This document shows positions 23,322-36,710 of a DNA stretch of 64,000 bases, one piece after another. Location: contig CM049308.1 of the NCBI GenBank assembly GCA_026874595.1, positions 46,445,327-46,509,326 on the forward strand. Reading direction: 5' to 3'. The DNA is from Sipunculus nudus. Its lineage: Eukaryota > Annelida > Sipuncula > Golfingiida > Sipunculidae. Position 1 is the stretch's first letter. Each line of letters starts with the position of its first letter. The position numbers and the translations under genes are program-made. Under the pieces are notes generated by a model. The model ran no database searches. It was not told where the DNA came from and saw only the letters and a program-made list of their open reading frames with translations.

Positions 23322-25330
23322 TTAGCTCAGATGAGTTTTAGTTGTGATCACCCTTTGTCTGGCTTCCATATGGGCGTCGTGCCATCCAGTTGACAGATGC
23401 CCAGCTGTTAACAGGGCACAATCATAACCCTTAGACTTAGGAACTTCCAACTGTACATCCAAGGAGGTCCCAGGCAAATTTCCTTGGAAACCTGATATTA
23501 GGTTATGGTGACCTATAATAAGTGACCTATGGGCCAAAAACATGATTTTGAGCACCCAGCCAGTCATGAGGAGCAAAAATTGTATCCATTAGGCCCAGAA
23601 TCTTCTAATGGAACATTTAGGGAGATCCTGGACAAATGTCCTTCGATACATGGAATTAGGTCGCTGTCACGACCTATATTCTGTGACCTATAAAAAAAAG
23701 ATGTGCAGAGTGATGTCAGATGTAAACAAATTGTATCTAAGAGGCCTAGAATTTTCTAAAGCAACATCCAGGGAGGTTCTTGGCACATCTCCTTGTAAAC
23801 TTGTAATTAGGTCACAGCGACCTATATTCTGAGAACTATAGGAAAAACATCCTAAGAGCACCCTGAATGTCAGATGGACACAAATTGTATCTGTTAAGCC
23901 TAGAATCTTGCAATGCGACATTTTGGGAGGGTCTAGGTTAATCTCCTGAACCTGAAATTGGTCATGTTGACTTATATTCTCTGACCTACAAGCTGAAAAC
24001 ATGATTTTAAGCACCTATACAGTCAGGCAGGGCACAAAACATATCCTTTAGACCTAGAATCATTGTATGTAACATTCAGGGAGGTCCTGGGCAAATGTCC
24101 ATAGTCACTGTGATCTATATTCTGCAAGCAATAAGAAAAAGATGTCGTTTGAGCACCCTGAATGTCCAACAGGCATAAATCACATCAGCTGGTCTAGAAT
24201 CTTTTAACACAACATCCAGTGAAGTTTTGGGCAAAATGCCTCGAAAACCTTAAATTAGGACATAGTGACCTATATTCTGTGAGCTACAGACTCAAAACTT
24301 TATTTTGAGCCCCAAGACAGACATGGTCCTTGAAATCTTTAACATATCATCCAGGGAAGCTTTGGACAGATCTCCTTGGAATTCTTAAATTAGGTCATAG
24401 TGTCCTATATTCTATGAGCTACTGGTGAACAACTTGAATCTGAGCACCCAGACAGTCACACAGGGCGTAAAACTTAAATTGTTGGACCCAGAACCTTCTG
24501 TTGTAAATTCCAGGCAAGTCTCCATCAAATCTTGAAATTTGGTCACTGTGACATATTTTCTCTGAATATATGAGCTATAGGAAAAAACATGATTTTAGTA
24601 CTGTGAAAATCATATAGTCAGATATCATAACTGTGTGGACCTGGTAGCTTCTAACTTAATATTCAAGAGGGTTTTAAGGAAATCTCCTTCAACACCATGA
24701 TTTCCTATATTCTGTAATATACGAGAGGAAAATCTTAATTTTGAGCACGCAGGAAGTCAGAAGTGGCCATAATCTTAAATGTAGGATCCAGAAACATGAT
24801 TGAAATGTATCCTTGGAAACCAAAATTAGGTCACAGTGACTATATTATGTGAACATGATTTAAGCCATCCTATTAGTCAGATGGACACAAATGATGCAGT
24901 TGGACCTAGAAACTTCAAATTTAATTAAGGGCCCTATAAAATCTTCTTAGAAACACTATATAGGGTCACTGTGACCCATATTCTGTGAGCATTTAGCACC
25001 AGATGGACACAAATTGTAGCAGTTGGACAGAGTTCTTGGGAAAAATCTTTTAGGAAACCCAAAATAGGTCGTTATATTCTATTTTCTAAGGCTTATGGAC
25101 AAAATGCCTGATTTAGAGCACTCTGGAAGTCATTTTATCCATAGGTTTCTCTTTTAAAAGATTTCGGATGCATTGTAAATCAAACTTTTCAACCCAGATC
25201 TTCCATCTTCCACATATTGCTCACCTGCAAGGTGTCACAAGGTCCAAGGTCACAGCAACCACATTTTGAAAAATATCATTAAAATACCCTTGTAGACAAA
25301 TCCAGCTGATCGTCAAGACCCATGGGTCCC
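23322..25330 (+). repeat. R7 element: degenerate ~125-bp tandem body
   Basis: A diverged R1-type head at 23,324 is followed by about a dozen diverged units. Each reads roughly: CCTAGAATCTTCTAAT, ACATCCAGGGAGGTCC, GGCAAATCTCCTTGGAAACC, AAATTAGGTCACTGTGACC, TATATTCTGTGAGC, ATGATTTTGAGCACCC. It closes with CAGCTGATCGTCAAGACCC, ATGGGTC and CCTAC near 25,300-25,330. A further R1-like terminus ends at 25,390, 68 bp before kinase exon 1. Confidence 0.8.
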
Positions 25331-25458
25331 TACTTCTACAAATATCCTCCACTCAATTTCAGCTGAGCACCATGATCCACAGGTCCCTTGTCTTATGAAT
25401 ATTTATATATTTGGCAATCTTTCTTATTTAATGGATCACTTATCTTTCCTTTTGTTAG

Positions 25459-25501
25459 GGTGCCAATATATTGTTGACAGAAGAAGGTGATGTTAAGTTA
25501 G
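25459..25501 (+). CDS. MAP4K3/5-like kinase, exon encoding catalytic-loop end to beta9
   Basis: Encodes GANILLTEEGDVKL plus the first base of the next codon (Ala of ADFG). The N in GAN is the metal-binding Asn of HRDIKGAN. The exon is flanked by TTTTGTTAG and GTGAGT, with phase 0 entry and phase 1 exit. The sequence is typical of Ste20/GCK kinases and joins in frame to 31,248. The preceding exon with HRDIK is not recognisable upstream in the window. The protein would be a cytoplasmic Ser/Thr kinase acting above JNK or mTORC1-type pathways in known animals (family knowledge, not shown here). Two repeat termini lie just upstream (25,330 and 25,390). Confidence 0.92.
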
Positions 25502-26287
25502 GTGAGTCAATGTTTCATTTGGCAACCCTTGATGCCCTAACAGTTGGGCATGAAGGTACACATTCCTACCCTAACAAACTTCCAACCCTCTCAGTGCCCC
25601 TTCCTGTCTGTTTAGGTACTACAGAACACTTTTATAAACTTTATGTTCCAAATATACATTACCCTTTAAATACTATTATTATTTTGTATGGTATTTTGGG
25701 CTAATACTAGTAATAGTTGAGTCACCTGGAGAAATTCCGTGACCGTGGAGAGTGAAGGTTGGTTTCTGGGTGGATTTGTCTTCTATGTAGGTAGATTAAA
25801 AAATTTAGCAAAGGTGTCCCTTGTGAAAGTGTAGGCGGAATCTGTGAGAGCCTGAAATCCAAAATTGCCACCATCAACCATTTTGAAATTTATTTTTCCA
25901 ACAGTTTAGCCTGCAGTCATGTTCAGTATATGGATTAAATGGTTTTAGGTGTTGAGGAATTCATAATTGGTGTCAAATTTGTGGTTTGACCTACATTGAA
26001 AACAATTTTTAGCTAAAAAATTTATTTTCTCTCACACTTGTCACATGACATCCATAATGAGCTCTGTTGATCTGTGACTCCATTGATTTGGTTTCTCTAA
26101 ATGTTAATTTGACAATCTGGCTAGGGTGTCTCTCTCAAAAGTGAGAATGGAACCCGGAAAATCCTTAAATCCAAGATGGCCACTCTCCTCCATTTTGAAA
26201 ATTATTGTTTCATTGATTTTGCCTGTATTACTCTTCAGTATAATATGGATTCTTGGGTTTCTGGGGTTAGGGTACTCATGTTTTATT
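25502..26287 (+). other. Kinase intron, part before the R2 insertion
   Basis: Mostly single-copy intron. Two diverged copies of one ~150-bp stretch appear (about 25,805-25,930 and 26,110-26,250), sharing CCAAATTGCCACC/CCAAGATGGCCAC-like text and CATTTTGAAA. No exon is recognised. Confidence 0.6.
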
Positions 26288-26632
26288 GTATCCCCAGACA
26301 AAGTCGGGGGGATACTATGTTTTCATGCGGGTCCCCCCGCCGCCGCCGCATATAAATCTTGTTGGCACGATAACTCAAAAAATATATCACGGATCTTTAC
26401 CAAACTTGGTATATGTATAGATATGGGTGAGAATACGATGCCTATTCAAAATGAGGTCATGACCTTTACTAGGAAAGTGTCCTTGACCTTGAATAAGTCC
26501 AGTTTAAGGGAAAATCACACAAATTCTTAAATATCTCAAGAAATCTTGCATGGATTGATCCCAAAATCAAGTTGATTGAAGATCATGGATAGGGTTGTCA
26601 TGTTCCAGGAACTGGTGGCGCCACCTATTTTT

Positions 26633-29600
26633 AGCTCAGCTGACTATAAGTCATCTGAGCTAAAGTCGTGGTCCATTGTCCGTCTGTCTGTCCGTCCGTC
26701 TGTAGATGTGGCACGTTTTGAAACCGTAAGACCTTGGAATCCAAAATTCAGCATAATGTTAGATGTCCCCAAAATCTCCTATCAATGCCGAAAACTGGGT
26801 CTTTGCGACTTCGTTCCTTTGAGAAATTAAGGAAAAACCTCAGTTTTTTAGCTCAGCTGACTATAAGTCATCTGAGCTATAGTCGTGGTCCATTGTCCGT
26901 CGTCCGTCCGTCTTGCCGTCCGTCCGTCTGTCCGTCCGTCCGTCAGTAGATGTGGCACGTTTTGAAACCGTAAGACCTAGGAATCCCAAATTCGGCATAA
27001 TGTTAGGTGTCCCCAAGATCTCCTACCAAGCCCAAAACTGGGTCTTTGTGACTTCGTTCCTTTGAGAAATTAAGGAAAAACCTCAATTTTTTTTTAAAAA
27101 CCTATTTTCACACTTCAGGACTGCCTAATATAAAAACCACTCATCTGTGTTTCCTCATATTTACCATAAATATTCCTCTATATAGTTCCTATGTACATGC
27201 CAGAAATTATGTCTGTATTATATAATTTAAAAAGTTATGGGCCCAAACATAATGCATTGTGTAAAAAATCAGGAAAGATATTTGATCACTTAACACAAAA
27301 TATGTTAAAGCTATAAACTTATTTTCCAGTAATATAACTTTAATTAATCAAAATTAAATTGTATACCCAAAATTAGATCAAAATCTTTTAAATTTTTTAA
27401 AATATTAACAAAAATAAAAAATTGGTACCTTAAATTTTGCCCAACTAAATTTTGACCATGGCACGTTCTTTTCCTGAAAGTACTGTGGATTTAATTTTCA
27501 CAGCATTTTTTTTTTAGCATTTTGTCTGTAAACACCAAAAATTTGAAACCAGTTGATCAAAAACTGTAGATTTTATTCAAGTTTTCAAGCACCATGTAAC
27601 ATATTGTTTACATCAAGCTAGTGTCATGCAGTTTGCAAGTGCTCAGCTCCCCAGTTTCAGCTCTCAGTTCCTAAAATTTGGCATGCAATTAGATGTCTCA
27701 AAAATCCCCTACCATGCCAAGAATTTGGTCGCTAGGACTTAATACCTTCGAGATATTAATGAAAAACTTCATTCTTCCATTAAAAACCCATTGTTACACT
27801 TCAAGACTGCCTAATATCAAAACCACTGATCTGACTTTAATCATATATAATATATATATTCTGGATTCTCAACATCATTGTTTGGTGAAAACTGAATAAA
27901 TACCAGACATGGTGCGAATACTTTGTAATTGTATTTATGGGAATTCAGGTAAAAATGAAAGTATATGAATACCAGTGCAAATACTTTCAAAATGTATTAA
28001 TGAATGCATTCATGAATATATTCTTTAATATTATTTTAATAATCATTCCAGTTATATTTTATTTGAAAAATCATACTATTCTCTTATTATTTTTAATAAA
28101 AATTATATTTGGGACAATATTTGTAATTTTTTTAATAAATAGTTAAACTCTTATATTATATGTTCTGCTTATAAGTTATATGGCCAAGTCAAAATCTGTG
28201 TGACAATCGTACTCCATTTGTTAATAAAATAAATGAAATTAATCCTCTTTCCTGTCTCCAAAGGTACAATCAAAATCATACATAAGCTAAACAACAACAA
28301 CTCATAATACAGCTTATTTTTATTACCACATAAAACCAGCATGTGCCTCATTTCTAAATCATATTTTTTTATCATATATAACAGCTGAGCGCCGTGACCC
28401 ATAGGTCCCTTGTTTTAAAAATCCTATTTTCACACTTCAGGACTGCCTAATATCAAAACCACTCATCTGTTTTTCCTCATATAGTTCCTTTGTACCTGCA
28501 AGAAATTAAGTCTGTAAAGTATAAATTCTTTAAGTTATGAGCCCAAACATAATGGACTTTGTAAAAAATCAGGAAAAATAATAACTCAATTAACATGAAA
28601 AATTTTGAAACTAGAGTCTATTTTCTCAAGTATATAACTATGTTTAATTAGGATTTAATTGTTTACCGAAAATTAGATCTGAATTTTGTAAATTTTTTAA
28701 GTTATTAGCATAAAAAAAAAAAAATCAGTACCTTAAATTTTGCCCAACTTTGACCATGGCACGTTTTTTTACTATAAGCACCATTGATTTAATTTTCACA
28801 GCATGTAAACATAACTCTTAAGTTTGTCTAAATCTGAAATTTGAAAATAAAAGCTTGAAAATTAAGCCAGTTATTGATTTTTTTTTTCTGTAGTCACTTG
28901 CTTTGATTACGGATGCAGGGTCCCACTCCAGGTCACTGGAAGTCAGCTATGCCAGGGTTTCTGATTTGTTACAGTCACTGGGGGAGATCTCCTGCTGTGA
29001 CAGGTGTACAGTTATTCTCATATCACCACCCCAATCACCCCCCCCCCCCTCAAACCCAACCCACCAAGTGTTATGCACTAATTGTTATTGTTTTCACTGT
29101 ATCTCCTTAATTGTAATGCTGTTTCCACTCCAATATGCAAAAACTTTCCATTAAAAAAATAATTCAAGGTGTAATCAAGAAGATGCAATGTTGTGTAATG
29201 TAGCAGTTTTAAAGGAATCAGTTTTCTTTTAAATGATTTTCACAAATATAATTGAACCCATCAGTATGCTTAAATTATTATAAAATATGAAGCACATTAT
29301 GGATAAATAAAGACACTATTAAAAATTGTGAAATCTAAATCAAGTATTATTTTTAGATATTTATTGTTTTGCAGATTAAAAGATATATTTTTGTGGTAAA
29401 AAAATAAATAAACATTTGTATGCATGATGTGGTGTTATCTGACAAGATTGAGATTTATGATGATGCAATTGAGAATTATGAATCAACTTTTATATTCAGA
29501 TATATATGTTAAATTGGAAATGTATAGCAATATAAACTTAAATTAGAAAATAATTGATGTGATAAAAAAATGAGGATTTAATACAAACATTTGTTCATTA

Positions 29601-30050
29601 TTTTCCTGCCTCAGCAGAATTTGAGATCAGGCTTTGTTTGCCCTGTTTTATGTTGTTAATTAGCTATATTTCAACTGTATACATTTCATTAAAAAAATAC
29701 ATATATATTTAATAATATATATTATACAAAAAAATAGATTCAATTGAACAAATGTGTAAACTACTGAAATGTCAACAGTTAATCGAAAAACCAACTAATG
29801 ATCATGGTAATAGTACAGATCATTTGTTCACAAACTGCTCACATGCTTTAGTTTCAACATTAGGAAACACATGGTCAGGTCACAAAATATTTTTTGCAAC
29901 AATTTCTTGCTCATCAATACAAACAAATCATATGGCCAACCATGGCCTTTATTACCTCTTCCTCTTACTCTTTATCTCCATTTGATATTATTTTAGATAT
30001 TTACCTTCAAGGTTAACGTCAGCTGAGCACAGTGACCCATAGGTCCCTTG
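26633..30050 (+). mobile_element. R1 element interrupted by a second R1
   Basis: R1 head hairpin at 26,633, tail GACCC-ATAGGTC-CCTTG ending at 30,050. A second complete R1 sits in its T-run after CCTCAG (26,850-28,412). Outer sequence resumes at 28,413 with AAAAATCCTATTTTCACAC, which matches the uninterrupted version near 27,095-27,115. Contains poly-C near 29,039-29,050. Confidence 0.8.
26850..28412 (+). mobile_element. R1 element nested in R1
   Basis: Head hairpin at 26,850 directly after TTTTTT, with a long GTCCGTC run (about 26,897-26,945). The tail CAGCTGAGCGCCGTGACCC, ATAGGTC and CCTTG ends at 28,412, followed by TTTT. A further truncated R1 body (27,690-27,835) and an R1-tail copy (27,859-28,412) lie within, so the element is itself composite. 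Confidence 0.75.
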
Positions 30051-30937
30051 TTTTAGACCTCTTAATATGCGGTCATCTGTTAACAGGGCACAAATCGTAA
30101 TGACTGGACCTAGAATCTTCTCTCTTGACATGCAGGGAGGCCAATGAAAAGTCTCCTTGGAAACTTGAAATTAGGTCTCTGTTACCCATATTCTCCTAAC
30201 TATTGGGCTTATAAGAAACCCCCAGAATCATTGAAAATTTTATACAAAAGCTCCAGTATCTGAACAACTAAATCATTAATCACAATGTTTCTTTGCATGC
30301 ATATTAATCCTGGAATGTTTCATCATTTTCTGAAGACTGGTGGCGCAAGCTGGATTTTTTTTTTAATTTTTAAGCAATTTTTCTCTCTATTTTTGTGACC
30401 TTTGATATGCAGTCATCCATTAAAAGGGCACAAATCATAACCACTCGACATGGAATCCTCTTACTTGACATCCAGGGAGGCTAATGAAAAATCTCCTTGG
30501 AAACTGGAAATTAGGTCTCTGTTACCAATATCCGCTGAGCTGTGGGGCTCAGAATTAACCCCCCCCCCCCCTCCAGAATAATTGAAAATTTGATACCAAA
30601 GTAGGGCACAAATCATAACCATTGGACCTAGAATCTACTAACTTGACATCTTGAGACTCAAAATTCTCCTCAGACACATGAAATTGGTCACTGTAACCCA
30701 TATTTTCCAACTTAAAGGGCATAATTTCAAGAAATAATGCGAAATACATACAAATTGCCAGATTCCTTAGGAACAGCTGAATGGATTGTCATCAAATGTG
30801 GTGTGCATATGGGTCTTGATGAACTTAAGCTAATTACATGAATGATGGTGCCACCTATGTATCTTAACTAGTTGCCTGTGTAAGGACATTTTGTCATCAT
30901 GTCAGTCGGCTGAGTGTCATGACCCATGGGTCACTAG
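30051..30937 (+). repeat. R7 fragment with CTAG-type end
   Basis: Two to three R7 body units (GACCTAGAATCTTCTCTC, GGAAACTTGAAATTAGGTC, ACCCATATTCTCCTAAC). The poly-C at about 30,559-30,571 interrupts one unit. It ends GGCTGAGTGTCATGACCC, ATGGGTC, ACTAG at 30,937, then TTT. The end shows that the R1/R7 terminus can be CTAG as well as CTTG. Confidence 0.75.
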
Positions 30938-31247
30938 TTTGCAGTCCACATTAATTTAGACTTACAGCTGAAAAAAAAAAACATTAAAAGTCTTCTCCAA
31001 TGATTCTCAAATTTTTCTCTGTCTAGTAAAATTGTTCAATAATTCACAAAAATAATCCAAGAAACAATCTGATTTTTGAGTTACAGCAGATCAATTTGTA
31101 CATGTCACAAGGAGCAAGACCTATTGTAAATAGGTTATAGCCAAGTTTGCAGATATAATGGCATCTCTGATGCCAGAAGTGTCTAGTCATATATTTTATT
31201 TTGTGCCAAATTTGACAGCTGTTTACTTAATCTTGGTTTAATTTCAG

Positions 31248-31320
31248 CGGACTTTGGTGTATCAGCTCAGATCACTGCCACAATGTGCAAACGAAAATCC
31301 TTCATCGGAACCCCATATTG
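31248..31320 (+). CDS. MAP4K3/5-like kinase, activation-segment exon
   Basis: After ATTTCAG, the exon completes Ala and encodes [19 protein letters not shown], then IGTPYW; the Trp codon is split (TG|G) with exon 3. DFG binds the catalytic magnesium. The [11 protein letters not shown] block is the GCK-I activation loop, including the Ser/Thr region phosphorylated on activation. Vertebrate MAP4K3/5 have Ile-Ala-Lys where this has Met-Cys-Lys. The donor is GTGGGT. Phase 1 entry and phase 2 exit match both neighbours. An R2 terminus lies 61 bp upstream and an R1 head 225 bp downstream. Confidence 0.95.
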
Positions 31321-32790
31321 GTGGGTGCATACTTCAGATTTTTTGTTAGTTTTATACACAGAGCCATGTGGCCTAATTTGCAGAAGCTTGTTTTACCAAA
31401 GTTTATCCTACTACACGTAACCAGACTAAACAAGCATCATGTGTATTAGGGTTAAGTAGTTGTTAAGAATATGATAGCAGATTTGGAGAATTGATTAATA
31501 ATCTTGAGATTGTTAATGCTGGGCTGTAAACATATGAACATTTTTAGCTCAGCTGACTATAAGTCATCTGAGCTATAGTTGTGGTTCTCTGTCTGTCGGC
31601 TGTCTGTCCTTCTGTCTGTTAAACTGGCACGTTTAGAAACTGTACAACCTATAGCTATAAATCTGAAATTCGGCATACAGTTAGATGTCCCAAAAATCTC
31701 CTACCATACTGAAAATTGGGTCACCAGGACTTTTTTCCTTCAAGATATTAAGGAAAAATCTCTGTTTCCATTAAAAAACCATTGTTATACTTCAAGAATG
31801 CCTAAAATCAAAATCACTCTGACTTTGATCATATATAATATACATGTTCTTCTATACACAATCTATGCACATGGCTAGAAATGATGTCAGTATTGCATAA
31901 TTGTTTTAAGTTATTGGCCCGAACATAATGCACTTTGTAAAAAATTAGGAAATATATTTACTCCCTTAATTTGAGAATTGCTGAAGCTAGAGACTTTTTT
32001 CAGGTGTATAACAATATTTAATCAAGATTCAATTGTATCCCCAAAATTAGTTCTGAATTTTTAAAATTTTTATAAGTTATTAGCATAAATATAAAATCAG
32101 TACCTTAAATTTTGCCCAAATTGACTATGGCACGTTTGTTTCCTGTGAGCACTGTTGATATAATTTTCATATTATGCACACATAAGGATTTCAGCTTGTT
32201 AGTTTTGAAAGTTTAAAGAAATTGGCAAAAATCTGTATCTTTTATTGAAGTTTTTATGAGACCATGTCACACCTTCTGACCTTTCAGGCAAATTATGCAC
32301 GCTTGAGGCGGGGCATATACTGTTCAGCGAGGCAGCTTATGGCTGGCACCAGTTGATCCAAATGTCCAACCCTACTCATTGATTAGTTGTTTTGACCAAC
32401 AACATAACACTATACAATAAATAAAAAATGTTTACAGGTCTACAATAACACTTTAAGAAAAATTAATAGAAAAGGAATTTGGTAGTTGATGAGTAACAGG
32501 GAATTACCTTGCAATGACTGATGTTTTATGGGTTTTGTATGGATGGATAAAAATGTATTCCAAATAACACAATGGAGTCACCTATGGTATTTTTCATTTC
32601 AATCTTAACAATGAAAAAATAATAATTAAATTAAATTATTCTTTACTATTAGGGATTATATGAAGGAAAATAATGATAGACAAAGATGCAGTTGATAATA
32701 TTAATCTAAATTTCCAGGTCTTTTACAAGTGTTTCAGCTTGTTAATTTATATTTATTTCAAAATTTAAAAAAAATTAAAATAAGTCAACA
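31321..32790 (+). repeat. Kinase intron with R1 copy starting at 31,546
   Basis: 31,321-31,545 is single-copy intron. The R1 head hairpin at 31,546 is followed by the GTCTGTC zone and a full R1 middle. 32,270-32,390 matches 250-480 and 32,400-32,790 matches the R1 tail of 15.8 kb. No own tail palindrome is seen before the next R1 starts at 32,796. Confidence 0.75.
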
Positions 32791-35541
32791 TTTTTAGCTC
32801 AGCTGACTATAAGTCATCTGAGCTATATTTGTGGTCCTTTGTCCGTCGCATCCGTCTGGCTGTCCGGCCATTAACAGGGCACGTTTTGAAACCGTTGGAC
32901 CTACGAATCCAAAATTTTGCATACAGTTAGGTGTCCCCAAAATGTCCTACCATACTGAATATTGGGTCACTAAATCTACGTTCCTTCGAGATATTAAGGC
33001 AAAACCTTCATTTTCCATTAAAAACCAATTGTTACACTTCAAGACTGCCTAATATCAAAACCACTGATCTGAATTTGATCATAGTTAATGTTCATATTTT
33101 ACATATATTTCCTATGTACATACCAAAAATTAGGTCAGTATTGTGTAATTTGTTGAAGTTATGGGCCCAAACATAATGCACCTTGTAAAAAATCAGGAAA
33201 TATATTTACTCACTTAACATAAGAATTGCTGATGCTAGAGACATTTTTTCAGGGATATAACTTCATTTAATCAAGATTCTATTGTATACCGAAAATTAGA
33301 TCTGGATTTTGCATTATTTTCATGTTATTAGCATAAATATAAAATCAGTACCTTTAATTTGGCCAAAATTGGACCATGGCACATTTTATTCTCATAAGTA
33401 TTTTTAATTTATTTTTCACAGCTGTGATACATGTGGATTTAATCTGTTGAATTCTGAAATTTGAAAGTAAAAGCTTAAAAATTATTCTAATTATTGAAGT
33501 TTTTCAGATGCTCTAATGTATTTGCATTTTGTATATCCAAGACCGCACTCTTGCTCACTACAGCCTTCCCTAGGTAACCTTATTAGTGATGCAGCACTGG
33601 CAGAACACGCCTGCTGTATAATAAACATACACTTATTCTCATGGGCCCTACCCTAACACCCCCCCCCCCACCACCACAACCACCACCATCACCAATTTAT
33701 ATTGCAATACATGGTTTGTTATTGTCAACTATATTTCTTAAAATGTAAAGCTGTTTTTGATCCAATGTGCACAACTTTTCTTGAAATATTAATTCAAGAA
33801 GTAATCCAAAAGATGCCACGTTGTTCTAATGTAGCATTTTTAGCGAACCTGTGAGCTTATGTGATGGTGTTGCTTTGTCCGTCTGCCGTCCATGGCTGTA
33901 AGTCAGAAACCGTCAGAGCAAGCAGCTCCAAATTACATCTAAGAATTAGTCACACTTGGTGCCCTAGAGCTTATTATTGGGTATCTGCATTAATTTAGAT
34001 TTTATAGAGAAAATGCTTAATAACCTTTAAAAATCTTCTTCTCTGAAACTGTCCAGCCAAATTGTCCAAAATTTCACAGAAATATTCCCTGAAACAAACT
34101 CTCTCAAGTTTGTTCAAATGGTTCCAGTTCTGTGGTTTTTGACCAAGTTATAGGAAGTTGAACTTAGTCATTTGCATGCTAAAATTACAATCTCAGAAAC
34201 AGCTGGAGCTATCATCATCAACTTTTATGTTAATGTTGGTCACTTGAGTCATATCTAAAATTGAGGTATTGGTGGCGCCACCTGCATTGGTCTTTTTGTC
34301 TGGGGTCAACGGTGCCCGAAACATACAGAGGGCTACAAAAAACTTCTTCTCTGAAAGCGTAAAGCCATATTGTCTAATATTGCACAGAAATGCGCCTAGG
34401 GTAGTGCTTTCTTAAGTTTGTTCGAATGGTCTTTGTTCAATGACTTTTGGCAGAGTTATGGGAAGATGAATATAGTCAAATGTTATAGAAGCCCATTTCT
34501 GGTCAGTGGCTACAAAGATCTTCTCAAAAACCACTGGGTCAAATTTTTTCTTTAATCTCACACATGAATGATCCTTAAATGTTGATAATTCAGATTTGTT
34601 CAAATGGTTTTGATTCGGTGATTTTCTTAGATTTTTTACAGGTAAAGTTAAAAAAGATATAAAAATCTTCTTCTCCGAGACTGTCCAGCCATATTGTCCA
34701 ATATTTTAAAGAAATGATCCTTGGAACAATCTCTTTCAAGTTTGTTTGAAAGGTTCCAGTTCAGTGATTTTTGGCTGAATTAGAGGAGGTTGAACTTCGT
34801 CATCTGTCAAAAAATGCACACTAAAATTAAAATCTCAGAAAAGGCTAGAGCTATCATCACCAAATTTTATGCCAATATTTGTCACGTAAGTCATATCTGA
34901 AATTGAGGTATTGGTGGCTTCACCTACATTGATCTGTTTTAAGCTCAGCTCACTATAAGTCATCTGAGCTATAGTCGTGGTCCATTGTCCGTCGTCTGTC
35001 TGTCTGTCCATCCGTCTGTCTGTAGATGTGGCACGTTTTGAAACCGTGAGACCTAGGAATCCAAAATTGGCATAATGTTAGATGTCCCCAAGATCTCCTA
35101 CCATAACGAAAAACGGGTCTTTGCGACTTCCTTCCTTTGAGAAATTAAGGAAAAACCTCAATTTTTAATTAAAAACCCATTTTACATTTCACGACCACCT
35201 AATATCAAAACTACTCATCTGTTTTTACTCATATTTGCCATAAATATTCCTCTATATAGTTCCTATGTACATACCAGAAATTAGGTCTGTATTATATAAT
35301 TTAAAAAAGTTATGGGCTCAAACATAATGCATTTTGTAAAAATTAAGGAATGATATTTGATCGCTTAACACAAAACATGTTAAAGCTAAGTACTTTTTTT
35401 CCAGTAATATAACTTTAATTAATCCAAATTAAATTGTATACCCAAAATTAGATCAATATCTTTTAAATTTTTTAAAATATTAGCAAAAATAAAAAATTGG
35501 TACCTTAAATTTTGCCCAACTTTGGCCATGGCACGTTTTTT

Positions 35542-36705
35542 AGCTCAGCTGACTATAAGTCATCTGAGCTATAGTCGTGGTCCATTGTCCGGATGTCCGT
35601 CCATAAGACTGGCACGTCTCGACACCATTGGACCTACGAATCTGAAATTCGGCATAATGTTAGATTCCCCAAAATCTCCTACCAAAATTGGGTCAATAGG
35701 ACTTTGTTCCTTCGATATATTAAGGAAAAACCTCAAAAACTTCAGGACTGCCTTATATCAAAACCACTCATCTGGTTTTCTTCATATTTACCTTAAATAT
35801 TCCTCTATATAGTTCCTATGTACATGCCAGAAATTAAGTCAGTATTATTCAATTTAAAAAAGTTAAACAAAATGGACTTTGTAAAAAAATCAGGAAAGAT
35901 ATTTGGTCACTTAAGACCAAAAGTGTTAAAGGTAGGGACTTTTTTTCAGTAATTCAACTTTAATTAATCAAAATTTAATTGTATACCAAAAATTAGATCA
36001 AAATCTGTTAAATTTTTTTAAATATTGGCAAAAATATAAAATTGGTACCTTAAATTTTGCCCATCTTTGGCCACGGCACGTTTTTTTCCTGTAGGTATTG
36101 TGGATTTAATTTTCACAGCATGTACACATAAGGATTTAATCTGTTTAAATCTGAAATTTAAGCTGCAAAATTAGGCTTGTTATTGAATTTTTTTGGAGGC
36201 TCTTGTTGTATTCCCTTACATTGTCAAGCAGTCCACTTTGGTGACTGTAGGTCATTCAGTGCAGCTCTCTCCAATGAGTTGAGCTTGATCAGGCTGTCTG
36301 CAGTTAATACCATACCACAGGGTGCCTTTTCCTCTGGCAACCCCCCCCCCCCCCCACCTCTACCCCATTCTTTTGACAGACCTGTACTATAAACTAGATG
36401 AATCTTAAAATTAACATTTTTTTCAGCAACGAGCAGTAACAACGGAGACCCCTCCCCCCACCCACCCCTTCATGTTACTTTTATGTAACACTTCCCATAG
36501 GCCTATTTCTTCCCTTGGTGCATCACTAAATGGTTTAGCTCATGTCCATTATTCTATAATATACAGAGTTTCATTTTAGCAGGGCCATTTTCTCACAGCT
36601 TTTCTAATGATTATATACATGAAAAACCAAAAGAAATAAAAATATTGTGCAGTTACTATTATTTTTCCAAAATTCAGCTGAGCGATGTGACCCATGGGTC
36701 TCTTG
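35542..36705 (+). mobile_element. Complete R1 element, best single reference copy
   Basis: 1,164 bp with both ends: head hairpin AGCTCAGCTGACT-ATA-AGTCATCTGAGCT at 35,542 and tail CAGCTGAGCGATGTGACCC, ATGGGTC, TCTTG ending at 36,705. T-runs border both sides. Inside are one GTCCG zone, the gene-like AAATTCGGCATAATG block, a poly-C tract (36,340-36,355) and AT-rich text. No transposase or Rep/helicase domain is encoded, so it is non-autonomous. Confidence 0.8.
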
Positions 36706-36710
36706 TTTTT

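Larger units (their letters stand above)
26288..31186 (+). mobile_element. R2 element split by nested R1 and R7 copies
   Basis: The head GTATCCCCAGAC-AAA-GTCGGGGGGATAC at 26,288 is a hairpin, followed by a CCGCCGCCGC stretch and body text shared with 52,316 and 61,561 (GACCTTGAATA, ATATCTCAAGAAATCTTGCA, GGTGGCGCCACCT). The R2 tail lies at 31,160-31,186: the hairpin GGCATC-TCT-GATGCC, then AGAAGTGT and CTAG. It matches the R2 tail at 55,240-55,267. R1 and R7 elements fill most of the interior. The element ends 61 bp before kinase exon 2. Confidence 0.75.

Noticed and set aside
28884-29110. Possible exon after TTTTTTTCTGTAG at 28,884
   Set aside because: It lies in the R1 poly-C segment, also seen near 33,540 and 44,940, and encodes nothing kinase-like.
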